Assembly: GCA_903842475.1 (NCBI GenBank)
Contig: CAIMMA010000592.1
Location: 1 to 6,828, forward strand
Length of the DNA: 6,828 nt
Origin: an uncultured bacterium
GTDB taxonomy: Bacteria > Desulfobacterota > Desulfobulbia > Desulfobulbales > Desulfobulbaceae
Direction of reading: 5' to 3'
The position numbers and the translations under genes are program-made. Of the stretch, positions 1 through 5,836 are shown piece after piece; positions within the stretch are counted from its first letter, which is position 1, and each line of letters opens with the position of its first letter. The notes below the pieces were generated by a model. It was not told the origin of the DNA and made no database searches. It was given only the letters and a program-made list of their open reading frames with translations.

Positions 1-1944
1 CTCAGCCACGCCTTTGGAGCGGTGTTCGACAATCCCCAACTGATCGCCGCCTGTGTGATCGGCGATGGCGAAGCGGAAACCGGGCCCCTGGCCACCGCCT
101 GGCATTCCAATAAATTCTTGAGTCCGATCACCGATGGCGCGGTGCTGCCCATCCTCCACCTCAACGGCTATAAAATCGCCAATCCCGCCGTGCTGGCGCG
201 GATCAGCCATGAGGAGCTGGACCAGCTGCTGCGCGGATATGGCTGGACGCCCTATTTTGTCGAAGGTGAGGAGCCGGAAACCATGCATCAGCTGATGGCC
301 GCCACCCTGGATACGGTCATTGCCCAGATCCGGCAGATCCAAAGACAGGCCAGGTTCAACAATGATGCCACCCGGCCGCGCTGGCCGATGATTGTGCTCA
401 AATCCCCCAAGGGTTGGACCGGACCGAAAATGGTCGACGGCCGTCAGATCGAAGGCACTTTTCGGGCCCACCAGGTGCCGATTCTGCTCGATGCCGAGCA
501 TCCCGAGCATCTCGTTCAGCTGGAAACCTGGCTGCGCAGCTACCGACCTGAGGAACTCTTTGATGCGCGGGGTTGCCTCCTGCCCGAATTGGCCGAGCTC
601 GCCCCCCAAGGCCATCGACGGATGGGCGCCAATCCGCACGCCAATGGCGGGCTGCTGCTCCGCGACCTGCTCCTTCCCGATTTTCGGAAACTGGCGGTGG
701 CCGTGCCCGCGCCGGGGGCAACCCAGGCCGCCGATACCCAGGTGCTCGGTACCTTTCTGCGCGAGGTGATCCGGTTGAACCAGGAGCAGCGCAATTTCCG
801 GATCTTTGGTCCCGACGAGACCCTTTCCAACCGCTTGCAGGCTGTTTTTGAGGTCACCAACCGCCAGTGGACGGCAGAGACGGTCGCCAGCGATGAATTT
901 CTCGCCGCCGACGGCCGGGTGATGGAGATGCTTTCCGAACATCAGTGTCAAGGGTGGCTCGAAGGGTATCTGCTCACCGGCCGCCACGGGTTGTTCAATA
1001 GTTACGAGGCCTTTGTTCACATCATCGATTCGATGTTCAATCAGCACGCCAAGTGGCTCAAAGTCACCGCCGAACTCCCCTGGCGGCGAAAAATCGCCTC
1101 GCTCAATTACCTGTTGGCCTCCCATGTCTGGCAGCAGGCCCATAACGGCTTTACCCACCAAGACCCTGGATTCATCGATCATGTGGTCAATAAGAAAGCG
1201 GCGGTGGTGCGGGTGTACCTGCCGCCCGATGCCAACTGCCTGCTGTCGGTCTGGGACCATTGCCTGAGAAGTCGGCATTACGTCAATGTGGTGATTGCGG
1301 GCAAGTATCAGGCGCCTCAATGGTTGACCATGGAGGCGGCGGCGGCCCATTGCCGGGAAGGAATCGGCGTCTGGGAGTGGGCCAGCTGCAGCCAGAACGT
1401 GGAACCGGATGTGGTGATGGCCTGCTGCGGCGATGTGCCCACGCTTGAGACGCTGGCGGCTGTTTCCCTCCTGCGTCATCACCTGCCCGATTTGAACATC
1501 CGGGTGGTTAATGTGGTGGATCTGATGAAGCTGCAGCCGCCCATCGAGCATCCGCACGGGTTGAGCGATGCGGCGTTCGATGCGCTCTTCACCAGGGATA
1601 AACCGATCGTCTTCGCCTTTCACGGCTACCCCTGGCTGATCCATCGCCTGACCTATCGCCGTACCAACCATAAGAACCTGCATGTCCGGGGCTATAAAGA
1701 AGAGGGCACTATCACCACCACCTTTGATATGACGGTGTTGAACGATCTGGACCGGTTCCATCTGGTGCAGGATGTGATCAACCGGGTACCGCAGTTGGGC
1801 GCGAACGGCGTTGAGCTTGTACAGCTGGTGCAGAACAAGCTCATCGAGCACAAGCGCTACATCTACGCCCACGGCCAGGACATGCCGGAAATCAGAAACT
1901 GGCAGTGGGGCCAGGCCGAAGCGGGGCTGGCGGCACGGCTGTGA
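1..1944 (+). CDS. xfp: Phosphoketolase (xylulose-5-phosphate/fructose-6-phosphate), 5'-truncated
   Basis: This cytoplasmic thiamine-diphosphate enzyme cleaves xylulose-5-P (and usually fructose-6-P) with phosphate to acetyl-phosphate plus glyceraldehyde-3-P (or erythrose-4-P). The frame is open from base 1, beginning LSHAFGAVFDNP, an internal motif of the family, so about 160 N-terminal residues lie upstream; 647 of roughly 800 are present. The GTG at 22 is an internal Val codon, not a start. In window numbering I see the ThDP motif GDGEAETG (21-28) with the partner Asn in NGYK (55), AHQVP (His157), FGPDE (269-273), SEHQ (Glu313, matching from memory the ThDP-activating Glu479 of the Bifidobacterium enzyme), GRHG, and HNGFTHQDPG (His381, His386, matching His548/His553). 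No catalytic residue in this part looks lost. The C-terminus (DMPEIRNWQW) and VYLPPDANCLLSV resemble, from memory, cyanobacterial and proteobacterial forms rather than bifidobacterial ones. The usual partner gene ackA does not follow, and no GC-rich hairpin terminator is seen after the stop. Confidence 0.97.
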   Translation, partial: LSHAFGAVFDNPQLIAACVIGDGEAETGPLATAWHSNKFLSPITDGAVLPILHLNGYKIANPAVLARISHEELDQLLRGYGWTPYFVEGEEPETMHQLMAATLDTVIAQIRQIQRQARFNNDATRPRWPMIVLKSPKGWTGPKMVDGRQIEGTFRAHQVPILLDAEHPEHLVQLETWLRSYRPEELFDARGCLLPELAELAPQGHRRMGANPHANGGLLLRDLLLPDFRKLAVAVPAPGATQAADTQVLGTFLREVIRLNQEQRNFRIFGPDETLSNRLQAVFEVTNRQWTAETVASDEFLAADGRVMEMLSEHQCQGWLEGYLLTGRHGLFNSYEAFVHIIDSMFNQHAKWLKVTAELPWRRKIASLNYLLASHVWQQAHNGFTHQDPGFIDHVVNKKAAVVRVYLPPDANCLLSVWDHCLRSRHYVNVVIAGKYQAPQWLTMEAAAAHCREGIGVWEWASCSQNVEPDVVMACCGDVPTLETLAAVSLLRHHLPDLNIRVVNVVDLMKLQPPIEHPHGLSDAAFDALFTRDKPIVFAFHGYPWLIHRLTYRRTNHKNLHVRGYKEEGTITTTFDMTVLNDLDRFHLVQDVINRVPQLGANGVELVQLVQNKLIEHKRYIYAHGQDMPEIRNWQWGQAEAGLAARL

Positions 1945-1982
1945 TCGGTCTTGGGGAGAGACTAAGATTGTCTGGGGCAATC

Positions 1983-2012
1983 CAACCTTATACCTTTGAT
2001 AGGTTGTATAAT
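1983..2012 (+). promoter_or_regulatory. Putative promoter -10 box with overlapping inverted repeats
   Basis: In an AT-rich stretch between two GC-rich genes, a perfect TATAAT lies at 2007-2012. No good -35 box sits 16-18 bases upstream (the bases there read roughly AACCTT), so the promoter may need an activator or be weak. A second option is TTGTCT (1968-1973) with TACCTT (1991-1996), 17 bases apart. Two 6-bp dyads interleave here: CAACCT (1983-1988) with AGGTTG (2001-2006), and TTATAC (1988-1993) with GTATAA (2006-2011), each with a 12-base spacer. The second dyad overlaps the -10 box, as an operator would. The likely target is the small lipoprotein gene at 2065 and possibly the pump genes behind it. 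The identification rests on motif matching only. Confidence 0.45.
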
Positions 2013-2054
2013 TATTTGTTTTTAATAAAAAAATACTTTTTTCTCTGAATCAAT

Positions 2055-2059
2055 GGAGG
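2055..2059 (+). promoter_or_regulatory. Ribosome binding site deciding the lipoprotein start
   Basis: GGAGG lies five bases before the ATG at 2065. An in-frame ATG at 2053 overlaps this Shine-Dalgarno sequence and has none of its own, and starting there would put acidic residues (MEDA) ahead of the MKK signal-peptide n-region. The site therefore fixes the start at 2065. Confidence 0.8.
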
Positions 2060-2064
2060 ATGCA

Positions 2065-2244
2065 ATGAAGAAAATAGTGCTGTTGGCAATAGTAATGATG
2101 ACGATGCTGGTCACCCTTGGCGGCTGTTATTGGGGCTACCCAGGCGGTGGCAGGGGGGATGGGCATGATGATCATAACCGCAATGAGCGGCAGCACGACC
2201 ATGACCGTGACCGTGACGGAGGAGGACAGTATGACCGAAGATAA
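2065..2244 (+). CDS. Small His/Asp/Arg/Gly-rich predicted lipoprotein, function unknown
   Basis: This 59-residue protein is not recognised as a named family. Residues 1-20 form a signal peptide: MKK, then a hydrophobic core (IVLLAIVMMTMLVTL), then a lipobox-like LGGC with Cys21 as the predicted lipidated residue. Tyr follows Cys rather than Asp, which by the Lol +2 rule suggests outer-membrane delivery. The mature part is about 39 residues: an aromatic/Gly patch (YWGYPGGG, 22-29), then a highly polar tail with four His and many Asp and Arg (HDDH at 34-37, HDHDRDRD at 44-51) ending GGGQYDRR. There is no folded domain. The His/Asp spacing could bind divalent metals, but that is inference from composition. 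It begins 120 bases after xfp and ends 69 bases before the outer-membrane factor, with no terminator seen, so it may be the first gene of the efflux transcript. The start is supported by GGAGG and the signal peptide. The tail is partly encoded by a hexamer repeat. Confidence 0.8.
   Translation: MKKIVLLAIVMMTMLVTLGGCYWGYPGGGRGDGHDDHNRNERQHDHDRDRDGGGQYDRR
2197..2217 (+). repeat. In-frame GACCRT hexamer repeat
   Basis: GACCAT, GACCGT, GACCGT, then GAC run in tandem and in frame, encoding Asp-His-Asp-Arg-Asp-Arg-Asp in the tail of the small lipoprotein. Copy number could vary by slippage without breaking the frame. The repeat is short and imperfect, so it may simply reflect low-complexity coding. 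Confidence 0.6.
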
Positions 2245-2278
2245 CCCCTGGACTCCTCGGCGGGCGATGCAATTTTGA
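2231..2278 (+). CDS. Possible 15-codon leader/mini-ORF
   Basis: ATG at 2231 follows a purine-rich GGAGGAGGA (2218-2226), a strong Shine-Dalgarno match at good spacing, and encodes MTEDNPWTPRRAMQF before TGA at 2276-2278. It overlaps the last 14 bases of the lipoprotein gene in another frame and ends 35 bases before the ATG of the outer-membrane factor. It could carry ribosomes from the lipoprotein cistron towards the pump genes. However, the SD-like bases also encode three glycines of the lipoprotein, so the match may be chance. There is no run of one amino acid typical of attenuator peptides. Confidence 0.22.
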   Translation: MTEDNPWTPRRAMQF

Positions 2279-2313
2279 ACGACAGAGGGGATCGTTGGCG
2301 CCGGCGGTACGTG

Positions 2314-3759
2314 ATGACGAGGCTCGGCCGCACCTGTATGCTGGGCCTGCTGATGCTGATCCAGTGCGGCTGCGGATCAAAATTACCGTCATCAACCGCA
2401 TCCCCTGCCGTCGAGGTGCCGGCCGCGTGGTCGATTTCGGCGGGCAACACTAAGCCCGGCAGCGCTTCGCCGGCCCAGTGGTGGGTACGCTTCAATGATC
2501 CGATGCTCGGCCGCCTGGTGACCAGGGCGTTACAGGCCAACACCAGCGTGCAGGGTGCGCAGGCGGCGTTGCGCCAAGCCCGGGCCTTGCGTGACGTCTC
2601 GGCGGCGGCGCTGTGGCCGGAGCTCAACAGTGCAACCTCGGCGCAACGCAGCAAGTCGGGCAGCAGCAGTGCCGTTGATAGATTTGCGACCAGCCTCGAT
2701 GCCAGCTGGGAGTTGGACATCTTCGGCGCCAATCGCAGCGCGCTGGCCGCCAGCGAGGCCACCGTGCGGGCCACGGCTGCAAGTCTTGGCGACGTGCAGG
2801 TCTCGATTGCCGCCGAGACCGCCCTTGCCTACATCGCCTTGCGCGACGGGCAGGCGCGTTTGGTGATCGCCCATAACAACCTGGCCAGTCAGTTGGAAAC
2901 GCTGCAGATCACCCAGTGGCGTTTGCAGGCCGGGCTGGTCACTTCCATTGAAGCCGAACAGGCGCGCACCGCGGTCGAGCAGCTCCGCGCCGTGTTGCCG
3001 ACCTTGCAAACCAGCATTGAACAGTCGGCGCACGCCCTGGCGGTCCTGACCGGGAGACCGCCGGCATCCTTGTTGACGATGCTGGCTGCGGCTCAACCGG
3101 TACCACAGGCTCCGGAGGATCTGGCGCTGAGTATTCCCGCCGAGACCCTGCGTCAGCGGCCCGACGTGCGGGCGAGCGAACACCTGGTGACCGCGGCCGT
3201 GGGTCGGGTACAGCAGGCCGAGGCCGAACGGTTGCCCAACTTCAGGCTGGGCGGTTCGCTGGGATTGAACGCCTTGACCCTGGGCACCTTGACCGACGGC
3301 GCCTCGGTGGTGAGCGCGGTGCTGGCCGACATTACCCTGCCGGTTTTCGACGGTGGTTCCAGGCGCGCGCAGGTGCGCGCGCAGCAGGCGGCGTTGGATC
3401 AAGCCCTGATGGTCTATCAGGCAGCAGTGTTGACGGCGTTGCAGGAGGTTGAAGACGCCTTGGTGGCCCTGCGCGGCGACCGCGAGCGTTTGCTGCGTCT
3501 GGAGGATGCCGCCGAGGCCGCCGGTAACGCCGCCGTGCTCGCCCGTCAGCGTTTCAGCAGCGGTTTGGTCGATTTTCAGGTCGTGCTCGAAACCCAACGC
3601 GCCCAACTCACCACCCAGGCCAGCGTGGCCAGCGCCCGCGCCGACGTCAGTGCCGACCATGTGCGTCTGTACAAAGCGCTGGGCGGCGGCTGGGATCCCG
3701 ACGGCATTGATGCGCCACCCACCTCAAGCGAAAAAAACCCCCGGAGTTCCCGTTCATGA
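2314..3759 (+). CDS. Outer-membrane efflux lipoprotein (TolC-like, NodT/OprM family)
   Basis: This is the outer-membrane channel of a tripartite efflux pump: a trimeric beta-barrel plus periplasmic alpha-tunnel that takes substrate from the adaptor. From the ATG at 2314 it is 481 residues, usual for the family. The N-terminus (MTRLGRTCMLGLLMLIQCGCGS) is a signal peptide with a Cys at 18 and 20; one is probably lipidated, although neither lipobox is canonical. Two OEP repeats follow. Family signatures are WWVRFNDPML (56-65), SWELDIFG (131-138), LRQRPDVRA (279-287), PVFDGGSRRAQVRA (343-356) and the C-terminal LYKALGGGW (452-460), with heptad-rich helices between. The start at 2314 has only a weak GGCGG (2303-2307). 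GTG 2311 is adjacent, and a TTG at 2275 would add a charged stretch ahead of the signal. The stop overlaps the adaptor start (ATGA), so the two are translationally coupled. Substrate cannot be inferred. Confidence 0.93.
   Translation: MTRLGRTCMLGLLMLIQCGCGSKLPSSTASPAVEVPAAWSISAGNTKPGSASPAQWWVRFNDPMLGRLVTRALQANTSVQGAQAALRQARALRDVSAAALWPELNSATSAQRSKSGSSSAVDRFATSLDASWELDIFGANRSALAASEATVRATAASLGDVQVSIAAETALAYIALRDGQARLVIAHNNLASQLETLQITQWRLQAGLVTSIEAEQARTAVEQLRAVLPTLQTSIEQSAHALAVLTGRPPASLLTMLAAAQPVPQAPEDLALSIPAETLRQRPDVRASEHLVTAAVGRVQQAEAERLPNFRLGGSLGLNALTLGTLTDGASVVSAVLADITLPVFDGGSRRAQVRAQQAALDQALMVYQAAVLTALQEVEDALVALRGDRERLLRLEDAAEAAGNAAVLARQRFSSGLVDFQVVLETQRAQLTTQASVASARADVSADHVRLYKALGGGWDPDGIDAPPTSSEKNPRSSRS
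3732..3738 (+). other. Slippery A-AAA-AAC heptamer near the end of the outer-membrane factor gene
   Basis: Codons GAA AAA AAC place the heptamer A AAA AAC in the zero frame, within an A7C5 run at 3731-3742. The heptamer matches the X XXY YYZ form used for -1 frameshifting. Shifting by -1 here enters the adaptor's frame with no stop before its ATG at 3756. A GGAG (3743-3746) lies just downstream. No strong stimulatory hairpin is evident by eye, so function is doubtful. Confidence 0.25.
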
Positions 3760-5090
3760 GTCCGCTTAAACGTTCTCCAGCGATCACGCCGCCCCAAACC
3801 GCGCCCGAATCCGACCTTGCCGCCTTGCTTGCCGAACCGACGCCGCGTGCCTGGTACCGACGTGGTCTGTTTTGGGCAGGATCCGCGTTGATCCTGCTGA
3901 CAGCGGTCGGCCTGTGGTATTGGCAGGCACGCCGCAGCGCCGAGGCGGGCCTGAGTTACATTACCCAGACAGTGGCGCGCGGTAACCTGACGCTCACCGT
4001 CACCGCCAACGGCACCCTGCAGCCGACGCGCTCGATCAACATCGGCAGCGAACTCTCGGGCACGGTGCTGAAGGTCAATGTCGATGTCAATGACCGCCTC
4101 GAAAAGGGGCAGGTGCTGGTGGAACTCGATCCTTCCAAGCTGCGGGACCAGATCCTGCGTTCGCGCGCTTCCGTGGCCGTCGCCAAAGCCTTGGTCGAAC
4201 AGGCCGCCGCGACCGTGGACGAGGTGAAAGCCAACCTGGTGCGTCTGGAGGAAGTCGCCCGCCTGTCGGGTGGCAAGGTGCCTTCCAGGACCGAACTCGA
4301 CATTGCCCGCGCCACCGTCAAGCGGGCCGTGGCCAATTACGCCAGTGCGCAGGCCGGGGTCAACGACGCTTTGGCTGCCCTTTCCACCGATGATATCAAT
4401 CTGTCAAAGGCCTCGATCCGTTCACCCTCAAGCGGGGTGGTGCTGACCCGCAGCGTCGAACCGGGTAACGCCGTCGCCGCCTCGCTGCAGGCGGTCACCC
4501 TGTTTACCGTGGCCGAAGACCTGACCCAGCTGCGGCTGCAGGTGTACGTCGATGAAGCCGATGTGGGTTCGGTCAAGGTTGGGCAGGAGGCTACTTTCAC
4601 GGTGAGCGCCTATCCCAGTCGCCAATTTCCGGCTCGAATTACCCGGGTGGGCTTTGGTTCGACCATCACCGACAATGTCGTCACCTATCTCACCTATCTG
4701 GACGTTGACAACAGCGACTTGAGCCTGCGGCCCGGCATGACCGCCACCGCCACCATCACCGCCAACCAGCGCACTGATGTGCTGCTGGCGCCCAACACCG
4801 CGCTGCGTTTCGTGCCCACGGCCGCGGATGCGGGCAAACCAGCCGCTCAAAAAGGGATTATCGCCAGTATGATTCCGAGCCGCCCCGGTCATAACATCAC
4901 CCGTAAATCGGCAGCCGCCGGCGCCAGCACCGCTTTGGCTCGGCAAGTATGGGTGCTGAGCGAGGGCGAAGCCGTGGCTGTGGCGGTGACGCCGGGCATC
5001 AGCGATGGCCGCGTGACCGAAATCACCGGCGGCGACTTGCAGGCCGGGATGCAGGTGATCACCGACCAGAAAAGGGCGGCGGCAAAATGA
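3756..5090 (+). CDS. macA: MacA-like periplasmic adaptor (membrane fusion protein)
   Basis: This inner-membrane-anchored adaptor links the MacB-type transporter to the outer-membrane channel. It has 444 residues: a Pro-rich cytoplasmic tail (1-36), one membrane anchor (about 37-57, LFWAGSALILLTAVGLWYW), first lipoyl half (about 80-125, including GTLQPTRSINIGSELSG), alpha-helical hairpin (about 126-215), second lipoyl half (about 219-240, SIRSPSSGVVLTR), beta-barrel domain (about 256-340) and membrane-proximal domain (about 345-440, VTPGISDGRVTEITGGDLQAGMQV). It is longer than E. coli MacA (371). The extra length is the N-terminal tail plus a low-complexity Ala/Pro/Lys segment at about 352-396 between ALRFVP and VWVLSEG; from memory, comparable inserts occur in related proteins. 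The start uses GGAG (3743-3746) nine bases upstream and overlaps the previous stop. The name macA states family only; macrolide export is not implied. Confidence 0.92.
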   Translation: MSPLKRSPAITPPQTAPESDLAALLAEPTPRAWYRRGLFWAGSALILLTAVGLWYWQARRSAEAGLSYITQTVARGNLTLTVTANGTLQPTRSINIGSELSGTVLKVNVDVNDRLEKGQVLVELDPSKLRDQILRSRASVAVAKALVEQAAATVDEVKANLVRLEEVARLSGGKVPSRTELDIARATVKRAVANYASAQAGVNDALAALSTDDINLSKASIRSPSSGVVLTRSVEPGNAVAASLQAVTLFTVAEDLTQLRLQVYVDEADVGSVKVGQEATFTVSAYPSRQFPARITRVGFGSTITDNVVTYLTYLDVDNSDLSLRPGMTATATITANQRTDVLLAPNTALRFVPTAADAGKPAAQKGIIASMIPSRPGHNITRKSAAAGASTALARQVWVLSEGEAVAVAVTPGISDGRVTEITGGDLQAGMQVITDQKRAAAK

Positions 5091-5836
5091 GCGGGGTGCT
5101 CATCCGCCTGCGCGGAGTGACCAAGGTCTATGGTGCCGGCCAGGCCGAATTGATGGCCTTGAAGGGGATCGACCTCGATATTAACGCCGGTGAGTTCGTG
5201 GCGATCATGGGGCCCAGCGGCTCGGGAAAGTCGACGGCAATGAACATCCTGGGATGCCTGGATACCCCCAGTGCCGGGCAATATCTGTTCCACGGGACCC
5301 ATGTCGAAGCCTTGTCGCGCGACCAGCGGGCGCGGTTGCGTCGCCGGTATCTGGGGTTTGTCTTCCAGGGCTTCAACCTGCTGGCGCGGACCTCGGCGCA
5401 GGAGAACGTCGAGTTGCCCCTGCTGTACCGCGGCGAGAGCGCCGCCGTCCGCCGAGCCGCCTCGGCTGCGGCCTTACAGTCGGTGGGGCTGGGCGGCTGG
5501 GAACAGCACACCCCGGCCGAACTGTCCGGCGGGCAGCAGCAGCGGGTGGCGATTGCCCGAGCCATTGTCACTGAACCGGCAGTGCTGCTCGCCGACGAGC
5601 CCACCGGCAACCTCGACAGCCAACGCAGCCAGGAAATCATGGAACTCTTGCGCGGCCTGAACACGGACCACGGCATTACCGTGCTGATGGTTACCCACGA
5701 ACCCGATATGGCGGCTTATGCCCACCGTATGGTCCACTTTGTCGATGGGCGCATCGACCGTGATGCCCCGAACCCGAATCCAACCATGGCAACCTTGGCA
5801 GCTCCCGCAGCGTCGGCGACGGCGGAGAGGTCCTGA
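5087..5836 (+). CDS. macB: MacB-type ABC transporter ATP-binding subunit
   Basis: This is the cytoplasmic ATPase of the efflux system, 249 residues, of the LolD/MacB/FtsE class. All nucleotide-binding motifs are intact: Walker A GPSGSGKST (42-50), Q-loop FVFQGFNLL (Gln94), signature LSGGQQQR (146-153), Walker B VLLADE (166-171), D-loop GNLDS (174-178) and H-loop His204 in MVTHE. It should therefore be catalytically active. The frame stays open upstream of 5087, but the family starts at MSGVLIRLRGVTKVY and ATG 5087 overlaps the adaptor stop (ATGA), which fixes the start. Its Shine-Dalgarno is weak (AAGGG, 5072-5076), consistent with coupling. After the NBD a Pro/Ala/Thr-rich tail of about 25 residues (DAPNPNPTMATLAAP onward) resembles the linker that joins NBD to permease in fused MacB, but here it ends in a stop. 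ATPase and permease are separate proteins. Confidence 0.95.
   Translation: MSGVLIRLRGVTKVYGAGQAELMALKGIDLDINAGEFVAIMGPSGSGKSTAMNILGCLDTPSAGQYLFHGTHVEALSRDQRARLRRRYLGFVFQGFNLLARTSAQENVELPLLYRGESAAVRRAASAAALQSVGLGGWEQHTPAELSGGQQQRVAIARAIVTEPAVLLADEPTGNLDSQRSQEIMELLRGLNTDHGITVLMVTHEPDMAAYAHRMVHFVDGRIDRDAPNPNPTMATLAAPAASATAERS
5824..5830 (+). promoter_or_regulatory. Ribosome binding site of the permease gene
   Basis: GGAGAGG ends five bases before ATG 5836, inside the last codons of the ATPase gene. It supports the TGATG junction as the true start and suggests that the permease is translated efficiently. Confidence 0.7.

Noticed and set aside
392..769. Plus-strand open frame of 125 codons inside xfp
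   Set aside because: It is out of frame with the strongly conserved phosphoketolase and shows only Pro/Ser/Arg-rich shadow sequence.
1984..2012. MerR-type promoter with a dyad in a 19-20-base spacer
   Set aside because: ACCT/AGGT half-sites recall MerR operators, but no -35 box stands at 19-20 bases from TATAAT and the inner bases of the dyad do not pair.
2027..2042. A7-TAC-T6 inverted repeat as a Rho-independent terminator for xfp
   Set aside because: The stem would be only A-T pairs with a three-base loop; without a GC stem it is unlikely to terminate transcription.
2053..2064. ATG at 2053 as start of the small lipoprotein
   Set aside because: It overlaps the GGAGG that serves ATG 2065, has no ribosome site of its own, and would put acidic residues before the signal peptide.
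2275..2313. TTG at 2275 as start of the outer-membrane factor, with a TTGA overlap to the mini-ORF
   Set aside because: It has no good Shine-Dalgarno and would add 13 mostly charged residues before the signal peptide. ATG 2314 gives a normal n-region. The overlap is noted but not convincing.
2530..3660. A 376-codon open frame on the minus strand opposite the outer-membrane factor gene
   Set aside because: The translation shows no domain or motif, and it lies fully antisense to a gene with clear family signatures. Long antisense frames are expected in GC-rich coding DNA.
4949..5086. Upstream in-frame extension of the ATPase start
   Set aside because: The added Arg/Gly-rich residues are the macA coding sequence read out of frame. 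The ATPase family begins at MSGVLIRL, and ATG 5087 overlaps the macA stop.
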